A stretch of DNA of 64,000 nucleotides, taken from assembly GCF_013385175.1 (NCBI RefSeq), contig NZ_JABZEO010000002.1, positions 62,001 through 126,000 of the forward strand, read 5' to 3'. Made by a program: the position numbers and the translations under genes. Below are positions 44,831 through 53,102 of the stretch, piece after piece. The number at the start of each line of letters is the position of its first letter. Position 1 is the stretch's first letter. The notes beneath the pieces were generated by a model, which saw only the letters and a program-made list of their open reading frames with translations, was not told where the DNA came from and did no database searches. The stretch comes from Allochromatium humboldtianum (GTDB lineage: Bacteria > Pseudomonadota > Gammaproteobacteria > Chromatiales > Chromatiaceae).

Positions 44831-45219
44831 CAATAGCGCTCCTTCAGCCAGTTCATCAGGTCGATGCGTGCGGGATGGGTCATGGTGCCGATCTTCTTCC
44901 CGATCAGTGCATTGACCGGAACTGTCTCATAGCGGTAAAAAGCGTAGCTTCGTGTCACATCGACCCGTACCCAGTGAATTCGCTCGGGCGTCAGTTCGAA
45001 GAACTCCGGGTTGGTGGATTGCGTCTTGCTTGTGCAAGGCAAGACGACGATGCGTACACCATCAGCGCGGACCTCGACGACCGGACGACTTGGAACCGGA
45101 ATGCCCCGATCACTTCCGAAATCGAGTGCCGATTGCTGGCAAATATGCACAAAGCCTGCCGCCCAGTTGGCTTTAGTCACAACGGGTGGCAGGGGAGGAA
45201 GAGGTCGACCGGTGAACAT
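44830..45219 (-). CDS. PemK/MazF-like small protein
   Basis: 129 residues. The core VRIVVLPCTSKTQ, followed by a Phe/Leu strand and ALIGKKIGTMTHPARIDLMNWL at the C-terminus, follows the beta-barrel plan of PemK/MazF endoribonuclease toxins (their VVxPxTS strand and terminal helix). No paired antitoxin gene is adjacent; it is the first gene of a four-gene overlapping operon with the sigma-like, unknown and CHAT genes. Toxin, nucleic-acid-binding or structural use of the fold are all possible. Confidence 0.6.
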   Translation of the reverse strand: MFTGRPLPPLPPVVTKANWAAGFVHICQQSALDFGSDRGIPVPSRPVVEVRADGVRIVVLPCTSKTQSTNPEFFELTPERIHWVRVDVTRSYAFYRYETVPVNALIGKKIGTMTHPARIDLMNWLKERY

Positions 45220-45317
45220 GCGTGAGGATTCCGTTATTGACTGTTAGAACGTCAGAAGGAAGCCTCCGCATCATACCATATCCGCCCGCCACGGCATACG
45301 CGGCTGGGCCGCAGCAT

Positions 45318-48300
45318 CTAATCGTGCGGAAGGCCGATGCGCTCGTAGTTCGAGACCGTGATACGGTTTGCTCCGCGATAGAGCTGCAAACAGAAGACCT
45401 GGCCGCTTTCGAGGGTCGCGACCAGGATGCCATCGTCAAGCAACGCATGTGATTGAAGCGCCGAATTGCCATGCCAACAGGCAGGAGTATTCGGTGCAGC
45501 ACAAGTAACCAAACCCCCTGTTTTGGCAAGGTGCCAGCCCGCGGTTTGGCCGGAGATCAGTTCAGGAGACTTGGCTGCGTTCAGGGTCAGCAGAAGAGAT
45601 GAACTCAGCCAGGGAAGGTCTTGCTCCAATATCGGTTCGCCGATTGGGACACCGCGATTTCTGTCCCACAGCTGCACGGTGCCGTCGCAATAGCAAGTGA
45701 TGAGGCGTCCATCGGGAGTGACTTGGACGTCAGTGATATCAGTATGGGCGGTGAGAAGGTTCGCTACCGGAGCACCGGTCTGCCCATCCCAAATGCCCAG
45801 GGTTGTATTTTTCCAAAAAAGGATGCACCCATCTTTCGCCCTAACGATCCACTTAGCAGATCCAGTAAGTTTCGCGAGCGACGCGCCGGTTTGCCCGTCC
45901 CGCAGGTGCAGAGTGCCGTCTAAAGATTGAGATAGGATGCGTCCGTTAGAGAGTATCTGGGCGTGATAAACCACATCAGTATGTCCATTGAGGGTCGCAA
46001 TCAGTGCGCCGGTCTGACCGTCCCACAGGCGCAAAGTGTCATCATCAGACCAAGAAAGGATGCGTCCGTCGGGGAAGAGCTGAGCACCAAGAACTGCGCC
46101 GCTATGTCCTTTAAGGATCGCTAACTGCGACCCGGTTTTCCCATTCCACAAGCGTAGAGTACTATCGAAAGACCAGGAAAGGATGCGTCCGTCGGGGAGT
46201 GCCCGGGCACCATAAATGAGGTCGGTATGTGCGTTGAGGGTCGCAAGCAGTGTACCGGTCTGGCCGTCCCACAGGTGCAGCCCATTCCAAGACCGGGAAA
46301 GGATACGTCCATCGCGGAGTATCTGGACATCATTGAATTCTTCGGTATGTCTTGCGAGGATCGCGAGCGGTACGCCCCTCTGACCGTCCCACAGGCGCAG
46401 TGTCTTATCGGAAGACCAAGAGAGGATAGAGCCATCGGGAAGTATTTTGATACCCTTGATCGAGCGGGAATGACCACTAAGATGAGTCGTCAGGGTTTCT
46501 CCCGTCTGCCCGCTCCATAACCTCAGCGTATTATCCGAAGACCAAGAGAGAATGCGTCCGTCGGTGAGTTCCAGGGCGCCATTGACTCGTTGGGTATGGC
46601 CGCTGAATGCTATCAGTGATGCGCCAGTCTGACCGTCCCAGAGGCGCAGGGTATGATCCCGCGACCATGTAAGGATACAACCGTTGCGGAGTATGCGAGC
46701 ACCACAGGCGAAGTCGTTATGTCCTGAGAGAGTCGCCAACAACAATAAGCTGGTTTCCACGGCCCATAGTTGGATGGTGCCATCATAAAAGCGAAATAGA
46801 ACGCGCCGATCAGGAAGCACCTGTGCGCCACCGATCAAGCCAAAATCAATGATGCTTGCCAGCAGTGCACCGACTTCCCCGTCCCAGAGGTGTAGAGTCT
46901 TATCCGCAGACCAAGAAAGGATACGACCGTCGGGAAGTGCCAGGGCTCCATCGACTGAGCCAGTATGTCCACGGAGGATTGCCAACAGCATCCCGCTTTT
47001 TCCATCCCACAAACGAAGAGTGTGAGAACGCTCTTTATTATTCTCGTCAAGCAGATAATCATCAGACTCTCCAGACCAGGAGAGGATGCGTCCATCAGGA
47101 AGTATCTGGGCACCATAGATTTCACCGATATGTCCGGCAAGAGTCGCCAGCAACGCACCGTTCTGACCATCCCACAGACATAAAGTGGCATCATCAGACC
47201 AAGAAAGGATGCGTCCATCGGGAAATATTTGAGTACCACGAATCCAGCCAGAATGTTTTCTGAGGACTGCTAACTGTGAGCCAGTCTGCCCATTCCACAA
47301 GCGTAGGGTGCTGTCGAAAGACCAGGAAAGGATGCGTCCGTCGGGGAGTACCTGGGCACCATAAATAAGACCGGTATGTCCGTTGAGGATCGCCAAAAGT
47401 GTACCGGTCTGGCCGTCCCACAGGCGCAGAGTGGCATCTCTGGACCAAGAGATGATCCGCCCGCCGGTGAGCGCCAGGGCTCCCTCGACTGAGCCAGTAT
47501 GTCCATGGAGGATTGCCTGCGGTGCGCTGGTTTGCACATCCCAAAGGTGCAAGTTGCCGTCATATGACCAAGAGAGGACGCGTCCATCAGGAAGCTCATG
47601 GGCGCCCTCGACACTCCCTGTATGCCCCTCAAAGACCCGTAAACAAGAATCTGGCGCCGCGTGTGCCACACGCTGAGGGTTGCGCAGCCATACCCACTCA
47701 CACTTACCCTGCGCGAGCCATGCCTCGGCCTCTCGTGCCACAGGGCTATCATCCGCGTGTTCGACGGCCAGTTGCAGCAGGATCTTGAACGTCGGCCAGC
47801 GTTCATCGCCCCGCCGCAGGATGTACTCACGCTCGCGGAAAAATGACTCCCACAGCCGAAATTCCTGACGTTCGGGACTTTCGGGCAGGCGAGCCAGGAG
47901 GGTTTCGTAGTCGGCCACCAGGCCGCGAACCGCACTGCTTGGCAGCTCGGTTGTGAATGCCTGCAAGAAGACGAAGTCGGTCAGTCGCCTGAATGCCGCT
48001 CTGATTCCCGCTTCGCCTTGCCAGCGCAGCGCATAGCGCACACCCCAGCGGAACAGATGATTACGCAGGTTCCCGCATGGAAGCTCGGCCCAAGTTTGAG
48101 CCAGGCGGCAAAACTTGACTTCAGCGTCCCGCACCGTGCCGGCAAGCGCCGGGGCGGGCGGGATGGCCGGTTGATCGCCACTGGCCGGACGCCCGACCAA
48201 GTAGTCGCGGAAACTCTGATGGTAGAGGATCTGGCCCTCGGTGCCGTCCGGGGTGGGAGCATCGCGCAATAGAGCTTGCCCGGCGCGGATGGCATGATGT

Positions 48301-50312
48301 GCCCGCTCACGGTAGCGTGGGGCATCATCGGGTGTATCCGCCAGGAGCAGAGCCAATGCCTCGGCATCCAGTGGCTCTTCGGTGCGGGCGAGGATGGCGA
48401 CCAGGAGGGGCAGGTCGCGCTTCAGGTCGGAGAGGCCGGTGCGATTCATCAAATCGTCGTAATAGGCCACCAGTCCTTGGGGCAGACGCTGTTCGTCATG
48501 CACCGAGAGGCGTCCGGCACGCAGATCCTCCAGCAGCAGATGGATATAGAGCGGGAGACCGTTGGCGCAGGCGATCACCCCTTCCACGAAAGGATTGTCG
48601 ATGCCCTTGTCGGTATCCTGGTCGCGGGCGACCAGAGTAGGCGCGGCGGTGGCGAGCCCTTCCAGCAACATGGCGCGGATGTCGGTTGCGGACATGGGTG
48701 GGAGTCCATGTGGGAACAGCTCTTCGCACCGGCGGTCACTGAATGCCTGGATCAGCGCTGGCTCCCGACGGCTCGCGAGCAGCCAGACTGTACCGGGTAG
48801 CGTCAGCTCACGCAGGCGCTGCGGTAACAGCGAGTCATAGGGTAGAATTTCGTCGAGACCGTCCACGAGCACGAGAAATCGGGGCGGCGGGGCGTTGGGG
48901 GATGATGCTGGTAATCCGGCCACCGCCGCCAGCATTTCATGCGCGGACTCCAGCAGCGCCTGTTCGCGTTCCGGTGTCTCTTGATGCTCCTCGCTCCCCG
49001 AGGCCATCAGCGGTGACCACTGGGCCAAGGCCGTGAGCAGGCCCCGCAGGAAGTCGCGGGTGTTGTTTCGCCCATCACCGGCACGAAAGCGATGGTAATA
49101 GATACCCTGTCGTTCCGGCCTGGCATTGCTGAAGTCGTAGGCCAACCGCGCCATCAAAAGCGATTTACCGACGCCTGGTCCGCCAAACAGCCAACCGAGT
49201 GGGGGCACGTCATTTCGGCGGGTGTCGCGTCCTTTCATCCATGTCTTGATCCGGTCGATCTCGGCAGCGCGGCCGATGAAGTCCTCTTGAAGAATGCGGG
49301 CTTCGTTCAGGAAGGCGTTCCAGCGCCAGAACCCATCCCCTGTGGAGGGCTTACTCACGAGATCATCCAGTCGGAACAGTGCGCGAAAGGCTTCCACATC
49401 AAGTGAGAGTGAGACCGGCTCATCGCGTCCAAGCGGGTTATAGGCTAAATGCTTGCGTTCGGCTCGCTGGTAGAGTGTGACAGCGGCCTCTCCGGGCCGT
49501 TGTTCCAGTTGGCCGGCACTGTTGACCAGGCGCACGGAACCGTAGCCGGCGAGCGGCAGGAGCGGAAGGGCCTCGGTCTCGGAGATGAGCCAGGGTCCGT
49601 CCGCGCACGTATCTAGCTGGCTCGGTCGGGGGACAGGCGTAGGCCGCAACCCGGACAGTCGCTCGGTGTGCTCACCGGAGATGGCGATGACCTGGATTCC
49701 GGCGCTGGTCCGGACAACCGCCCGCAACAGGTCAAAAACGTCCGCCTCGTGGGCCAGGAGCAGTTCCCGTGCCTTTGCGGAGCGCATTCCGGCACCGTGG
49801 GCTAACCCGTTGCGCAATGTGAGCAGGGAATCTTGATCGGTAACCTTCTCGCGAAAACGGGGTTCGAAGACCTCCTGATAGAGGTTGAAGACGCCTGGAG
49901 CCAACCGGGCACTGGTCGGTGGCGCCTCGCTCAGCGTCTCCAGGAGAAAGAGCCAGCGCCCCAGCGTTGGACGCTCGATGTGTTCGCGGATGCGTTCGGC
50001 AATGGGTATTGGTAAGCCGCCCCCGTTGGCGTGGATCACCTGTGCCAGGGCCACCGCCACGCTCCAGCGCACGGCGATCTCGGCGCAACTGACCAGCCAG
50101 TGCAGTCGTGCCCCAGGGTGCTGTTCTTTCAATAGCTCCGCAAGGGGAGCTGCCAGGTAGGTGGGCAGGGTCTCCGGTTCTAATCCCTGGGGCCAAGACT
50201 GGGGGAGCTGCCAACGATGGCCACAGTCCTCGCAGAGATAATCCTGACGTCTGGGACTGAACAACGCGTTCATGGAGTCACAGGCAGGACAACTGGGTGA
50301 GGTCGGGTTCAT
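45318..50312 (-). CDS. Zinc-ribbon / HEPN-like / NACHT / WD40 STAND protein
   Basis: A 1664-residue signal-transduction NTPase. Order: zinc ribbon (CPAC...CEDC, 8-30), helical region with LRNGLAHGAG (R-x4-H, about 185), NACHT ATPase (Walker A GGPGVGKSLLMARL, Walker B FLVLVDGLDE), helical linker, and sixteen WD40 units (about 930-1600) built on GRILSWSxDxTLRLWDGQTG. Such proteins oligomerise when the propellers bind a ligand. A start 16 codons further upstream (50360) is also open. It is followed by the MazF-like/sigma/CHAT operon on the same strand after 98 bases, so these may be one transcription unit. A 3-blade block is duplicated at 1149-base distance. Confidence 0.88.
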   Translation of the reverse strand: MNPTSPSCPACDSMNALFSPRRQDYLCEDCGHRWQLPQSWPQGLEPETLPTYLAAPLAELLKEQHPGARLHWLVSCAEIAVRWSVAVALAQVIHANGGGLPIPIAERIREHIERPTLGRWLFLLETLSEAPPTSARLAPGVFNLYQEVFEPRFREKVTDQDSLLTLRNGLAHGAGMRSAKARELLLAHEADVFDLLRAVVRTSAGIQVIAISGEHTERLSGLRPTPVPRPSQLDTCADGPWLISETEALPLLPLAGYGSVRLVNSAGQLEQRPGEAAVTLYQRAERKHLAYNPLGRDEPVSLSLDVEAFRALFRLDDLVSKPSTGDGFWRWNAFLNEARILQEDFIGRAAEIDRIKTWMKGRDTRRNDVPPLGWLFGGPGVGKSLLMARLAYDFSNARPERQGIYYHRFRAGDGRNNTRDFLRGLLTALAQWSPLMASGSEEHQETPEREQALLESAHEMLAAVAGLPASSPNAPPPRFLVLVDGLDEILPYDSLLPQRLRELTLPGTVWLLASRREPALIQAFSDRRCEELFPHGLPPMSATDIRAMLLEGLATAAPTLVARDQDTDKGIDNPFVEGVIACANGLPLYIHLLLEDLRAGRLSVHDEQRLPQGLVAYYDDLMNRTGLSDLKRDLPLLVAILARTEEPLDAEALALLLADTPDDAPRYRERAHHAIRAGQALLRDAPTPDGTEGQILYHQSFRDYLVGRPASGDQPAIPPAPALAGTVRDAEVKFCRLAQTWAELPCGNLRNHLFRWGVRYALRWQGEAGIRAAFRRLTDFVFLQAFTTELPSSAVRGLVADYETLLARLPESPERQEFRLWESFFREREYILRRGDERWPTFKILLQLAVEHADDSPVAREAEAWLAQGKCEWVWLRNPQRVAHAAPDSCLRVFEGHTGSVEGAHELPDGRVLSWSYDGNLHLWDVQTSAPQAILHGHTGSVEGALALTGGRIISWSRDATLRLWDGQTGTLLAILNGHTGLIYGAQVLPDGRILSWSFDSTLRLWNGQTGSQLAVLRKHSGWIRGTQIFPDGRILSWSDDATLCLWDGQNGALLATLAGHIGEIYGAQILPDGRILSWSGESDDYLLDENNKERSHTLRLWDGKSGMLLAILRGHTGSVDGALALPDGRILSWSADKTLHLWDGEVGALLASIIDFGLIGGAQVLPDRRVLFRFYDGTIQLWAVETSLLLLATLSGHNDFACGARILRNGCILTWSRDHTLRLWDGQTGASLIAFSGHTQRVNGALELTDGRILSWSSDNTLRLWSGQTGETLTTHLSGHSRSIKGIKILPDGSILSWSSDKTLRLWDGQRGVPLAILARHTEEFNDVQILRDGRILSRSWNGLHLWDGQTGTLLATLNAHTDLIYGARALPDGRILSWSFDSTLRLWNGKTGSQLAILKGHSGAVLGAQLFPDGRILSWSDDDTLRLWDGQTGALIATLNGHTDVVYHAQILSNGRILSQSLDGTLHLRDGQTGASLAKLTGSAKWIVRAKDGCILFWKNTTLGIWDGQTGAPVANLLTAHTDITDVQVTPDGRLITCYCDGTVQLWDRNRGVPIGEPILEQDLPWLSSSLLLTLNAAKSPELISGQTAGWHLAKTGGLVTCAAPNTPACWHGNSALQSHALLDDGILVATLESGQVFCLQLYRGANRITVSNYERIGLPHD

Positions 50313-50505
50313 CGCGTGGTTGGTCTCCAGTGCGGGTTTCGATTCTGCATACACCTTCATATAACGGACAATCCAGCATGAATTTCAACCGGCATGGCGA
50401 ATGCTGTCGAATGTCTGTCATGGCGTTCATGCAGGGATCTATTGTTGAAAATTTCCTGTTCCGTTGCGTTGTCTTGGGTATCCCCTGCCAACCGGTGCCC
50501 TGATC

Positions 50506-51567
50506 ATGAACGACGCGACGACAAAGATGGATTACCTGCCCTTGTTCCAGGCTCTGCGGCTGGCCGACTGCTGGCGCGCCGCAGGTGGTCGACCGGAGGT
50601 GGAGGTCGCGGCGCTTGAACCGACCCTTTGGCGGGAAGGGGACAAGGACGTTGCTGATCTCGCGAGGGAACTGGCCGCATGCGGGATGGCGGTGTCGATG
50701 ACAACCAATGGCTCCCGCCTGGCCCGCCTCTCGCCACGGCTGGCCCAAGTGGGTCTGTCTCGTCTGCGCTTGAGTTGGCACACGTTGGATGCCGAGCGCT
50801 TTCGCGCCCTGACGGCGACTGGCGACTACGTCACCTTTATCGATGGCGTCCATGCCGCGCTGGCTGCTGGACTGCCATTGTCGATCAATCGGGTACTGAT
50901 CGGCGGCCTGTGCGACGACCTGCCTGAGCACGTTGCCTTTGTAGACAAATACCGCCTGCGTCTGAAACTGCTCGATCTCTACGAAACCATGGACAATGCC
51001 AGAGAACGGCAAGCGCATTACGTCGAGCCGATGGCGGTTGTCCGTCCCCTCGTGAGGGCCGGGCTACTGCGCGAGTCTCGCCTTGGTGAAGATGGTGTAG
51101 AGGATGGTCGACGTGGCCGTCGGCGTTTCCACACCAAGCATGGCGGTCTCGTAGAGATCAAGTGCTCCGAGACCGCTCGCCTCAATGTCGGACCTTGCGC
51201 CAACTGCTCGTACCGGAATCACTGCCTGGAGGGGCTCGCGGACTATTTCCGGGTGACGCCGGATCTGCGTGGAAATTTCTGTTACCGACGGGCGGATCTC
51301 GAGTTTTCGCTGGCACCCATCCTCGCCAGCCCGGATCCTGCGGCCGCACTGCGGCAGACCATTCGGAGCCAGTTCGGCGTCGAGCCAGACGCCCTGTTGA
51401 ACCGTGCCGCGTTGCGCTACATCGTCACCTCGGGCTGTAACTTCAACTGCGGTTTTCCTGCCTCCACGACCTCCTGGTGCCTCAAGCAGGGGCAGAACTT
51501 TCTGTTTCCACCGCGCCGTCCAGAGGCGGTTCAGATCACCCCACCCATGCGGTTGGAGGTAGCCTGA
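50506..51567 (+). CDS. Radical-SAM-like protein with displaced cluster motif
   Basis: 353 residues. The N-terminal half aligns with the MoaA-type barrel after its cluster loop (AVSMTTNGSRLARL, LSRLRLSWHTLDAERFRALT) and the middle has an auxiliary-cluster-like set CANC-x5-C...C. The expected CxxxCxxC near the N-terminus is missing; instead RYIVTSGCNFNCGF, which looks like the start of a radical SAM domain, lies 45 residues from the C-terminus and its third Cys is replaced by Pro. A TGC in another frame at 51459 would restore CxxC after a 2-base deletion. Possibly a permuted enzyme, or a fusion/decay product of two tandem genes. It is divergent from the NACHT-WD40 gene. Confidence 0.55.
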   Translation: MNDATTKMDYLPLFQALRLADCWRAAGGRPEVEVAALEPTLWREGDKDVADLARELAACGMAVSMTTNGSRLARLSPRLAQVGLSRLRLSWHTLDAERFRALTATGDYVTFIDGVHAALAAGLPLSINRVLIGGLCDDLPEHVAFVDKYRLRLKLLDLYETMDNARERQAHYVEPMAVVRPLVRAGLLRESRLGEDGVEDGRRGRRRFHTKHGGLVEIKCSETARLNVGPCANCSYRNHCLEGLADYFRVTPDLRGNFCYRRADLEFSLAPILASPDPAAALRQTIRSQFGVEPDALLNRAALRYIVTSGCNFNCGFPASTTSWCLKQGQNFLFPPRRPEAVQITPPMRLEVA

Positions 51568-51645
51568 TGGACCAGGCTGGCATCTCGCTCTCCTGACAGG
51601 TGTATGCTTTACGATCCATGACAGTTGGCATCCTCCTTGGTCACC

Positions 51646-53034
51646 ATGATGGATTTGAAAGAAAGCGATTTCCTGGATCGGCTACAGGCATCCCTCGGCA
51701 ATCAGGGTATCCCTTCCGAGCGCGACTTCCACTTGCCGGGCGGTATTCATCGGATCGATCTTTATCTTCCACAGTTGCCGAGAGCATCTGTGGAGATCAA
51801 GAGCATTCCAAATCCCGAACAGCTTGCTTCCGCCGTTGCTGGGACGGCAACAAAACACGAGATACTCAGTAAAGAGCTTGGCGTCACCTTCAAGACGTTT
51901 CTTATCCTATTGCATCCAAGTCATCAAAAGCCTGAGAAGGAGCAGAAAACGCCAGATGGTATTTTCTGCCTGTACATCGAAGGTGATCTGGTCAGAAAAA
52001 TAGCAATTGAAGAAGTCGCAATAAAAATTCAGGAAGAAATGAAGGCGTGGCGCATTCGGATTATTCAATCCGGAATTGCTATTGGCACCATTACAGGGTC
52101 GGTCGGGGCACTTACCGGAGCAGCCATAGGATATGGTGGGTTAGGCATGGCTGGTTCTCTGGGTTCTGCTGGTTTATTGGGAGGGTTGCTTTCAATACTT
52201 CACACCAGGATTACGCAAAAAGAAAAATCTGCGCTTCCTTCATTTTTTCCTTCTGATGATGCAATCAGGATTGTAGAAGGCCAGGTTTCGAACATTCTGG
52301 AAACCTTCAAGGATCTTGCACCAGAAACGCATACAGTTCTTGCCCATGAAATGAAGTTCTTACTGGATGAATTCAGATTGGGGCATTTCACGGCATGCGC
52401 CATGCGCGGAGGGCGCAGTCTGGAAACCATGGTCTATGAATTGTCACGCCGCTGGGGGATCGACATTCAGGATGCGACTTTTGGCAAGCTGGATAAGCTT
52501 CGGGAGACTCTAGACCGGATTGGCGATCTAATTGGCGATTATCAGGTTAGCGTGAATGAGCAACGGAAAGCTCTAGGAGAAGAGCTTGAGAAGGCACTGA
52601 TTTCGCTGAATGCCAATTCGATGGCACTTGCGCTAGCGGTCAAAGGCGACCAACAGATTCAGCTTTCAAATACTGAAATCGCGCCACGACCAGTTGTGTC
52701 CCTGCTCAAGAAAATCCAAAAACGCTACGGACACCTGGATGGCACTGGAGAGAACATCAGGTCTTTATTTGTCAAGGATCCTGACTCTCAGGACGGCAGT
52801 CTAATCGCCCGGATCATCCGTATCAGAAACCGTGCCGCACATGCTGACACCCAAGGAAAAATGCAGGAAATTGACGAGGCGTCTGTCAGGAAGCTGATTG
52901 ACGATATCAATGTGATGTTACTGAGGCTCTCGAATGTGGGGATTGCCATTCAAAATCACCGCTCAGACGGCGTTGTAGAGGATGACACGACACCGTTACA
53001 CCAAACTCGTTTCGATATAAAAACCACAAACTGA
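51646..53034 (+). CDS. PD-(D/E)XK / glycine-zipper / HEPN-like protein
   Basis: 462 residues, no named family. N-terminal 70 residues show a PD-(D/E)XK-like nuclease signature: HRIDLYLP...RASVEIKS (Asp, then E-x-K). Residues about 145-190 are Gly/Ala-rich and hydrophobic (TGAAIGYGGLGMAGSLGSAGLLGG), a glycine-zipper of the kind that inserts in membranes. The C-terminal third is helical with MRGGRSLETMVYEL and IRNRAAHADT (R-x4-H), as in HEPN/DUF4145-type domains. GC is lower than its neighbours. Start chosen at the ATG pair 51646/51649; a TTG lies 7 codons upstream. Confidence 0.6.
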   Translation: MMDLKESDFLDRLQASLGNQGIPSERDFHLPGGIHRIDLYLPQLPRASVEIKSIPNPEQLASAVAGTATKHEILSKELGVTFKTFLILLHPSHQKPEKEQKTPDGIFCLYIEGDLVRKIAIEEVAIKIQEEMKAWRIRIIQSGIAIGTITGSVGALTGAAIGYGGLGMAGSLGSAGLLGGLLSILHTRITQKEKSALPSFFPSDDAIRIVEGQVSNILETFKDLAPETHTVLAHEMKFLLDEFRLGHFTACAMRGGRSLETMVYELSRRWGIDIQDATFGKLDKLRETLDRIGDLIGDYQVSVNEQRKALGEELEKALISLNANSMALALAVKGDQQIQLSNTEIAPRPVVSLLKKIQKRYGHLDGTGENIRSLFVKDPDSQDGSLIARIIRIRNRAAHADTQGKMQEIDEASVRKLIDDINVMLLRLSNVGIAIQNHRSDGVVEDDTTPLHQTRFDIKTTN

Positions 53035-53102
53035 ATCGTTTGCTGATGACGCGCGGAAATACTGACATCTTTTAACATCTTCGATAGCCCGGGCTGACAT
53101 CG

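Noticed and set aside
45600-47650. Regularly spaced repeats that could suggest a CRISPR array
   Set aside because: The repeats are about 126 bases long, in frame, and encode WD40 blades; there are no spacers or cas genes.
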